Shown here in pieces: positions 5,579 through 5,654 of a DNA stretch of 5,654 bases; position 1 is the first letter of the stretch; every line of letters starts with the position of its first letter. The notes beneath the pieces are model-generated. The model was given only the letters and a program-made list of their open reading frames with translations. It was not told where the DNA came from and made no database searches. The stretch is from assembly GCA_945486445.1 (NCBI GenBank), contig CALYTD010000087.1:1-5654 (forward strand), in the 5' to 3' direction. The stretch is from an uncultured Prevotellaceae bacterium (GTDB lineage: Bacteria; Bacteroidota; Bacteroidia; Bacteroidales; Bacteroidaceae). The translations under genes were made by a program, and so were the position numbers.

Positions 5579-5654
5579 ATGATTCGACTTATATTATTTT
5601 TTCTTCCCTTGTTCTTCCCTCTCCCATCTGCTGCCCAGCGTCCTGGCGCGGTGC
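5579..5654 (+). CDS. N-terminal fragment of a secreted protein, cut off by the window edge
   Basis: An ATG at 5579 opens a frame that stays open to the end of the window, giving 25 residues. The first 20 are MIRLILFFLPLFFPLPSAAQ: a positive residue at position 3, a hydrophobic core and a small-residue cleavage region ending Ala-Ala-Gln. This is a typical Bacteroidales signal peptide, so the product is probably exported. Support for the start comes from the plus-strand promoter just upstream (5542-5572). Too little of the mature protein is present to name a family. It is divergent from the secreted phosphatase and may share its regulation. An N-terminal in-frame alternative beyond the edge cannot be excluded, but the signal peptide argues for this start. 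Confidence 0.7.
   Translation, partial: MIRLILFFLPLFFPLPSAAQRPGAV

Noticed and set aside
5449..5580. Longest phosphatase ORF starting at 5580.
   Set aside because: It would bury the signal peptide behind more than 40 residues and place the start upstream of its own promoter and across the divergent one.

Overview
The window looks like chromosomal DNA from a member of Bacteroidales (Bacteroidaceae/Prevotellaceae-like). The evidence is the Bacteroidetes-type promoter architecture (TTTG, 19 nt, TACTTTTG), the lack of Shine-Dalgarno sequences before starts, signal peptides ending in Ala-Gln, and the gene families present. The genus cannot be fixed from the sequence.

Layout, right to left along the minus strand: a secreted histidine-type phosphatase (5448-4147), an EcoRV-like type II restriction endonuclease (4120-3323), its EcoRV/Dam-type adenine methyltransferase (3314-2397), the tRNA-modifying enzyme MiaB (2368-1031), an SDR oxidoreductase best matched to the SDR form of D-mannonate oxidoreductase (992-180), a repeat-rich gap, and at the left edge the first eight codons of what looks like uxuA, mannonate dehydratase (24-1). 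Gaps between the first five genes are 26, 8, 28 and 38 nt with no convincing terminator, so they could share one transcript starting at the promoter at 5483-5513. On the plus strand a divergent gene with a signal peptide starts at 5579 and runs off the right edge, under its own matching promoter (5542-5572).

The main point of interest is the complete restriction-modification pair. The endonuclease keeps the EcoRV active-site residues and most of both DNA-recognition loops. The methyltransferase has the EcoRV-type N-terminal motif and a DPPY catalytic motif. The predicted target is GATATC, which does not occur in this window. The pair is visibly more AT-rich than its neighbours and sits between housekeeping genes in their orientation, which suggests horizontal acquisition into an existing gene row. 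The order is endonuclease first, methyltransferase second, and no controller gene is visible.

The SDR gene and uxuA would catalyse consecutive steps of hexuronate catabolism (fructuronate to mannonate to 2-keto-3-deoxygluconate). The 155-nt gap between them is filled with GTTGTTTGG-type repeats in both orientations, including a perfect 17-bp inverted repeat.
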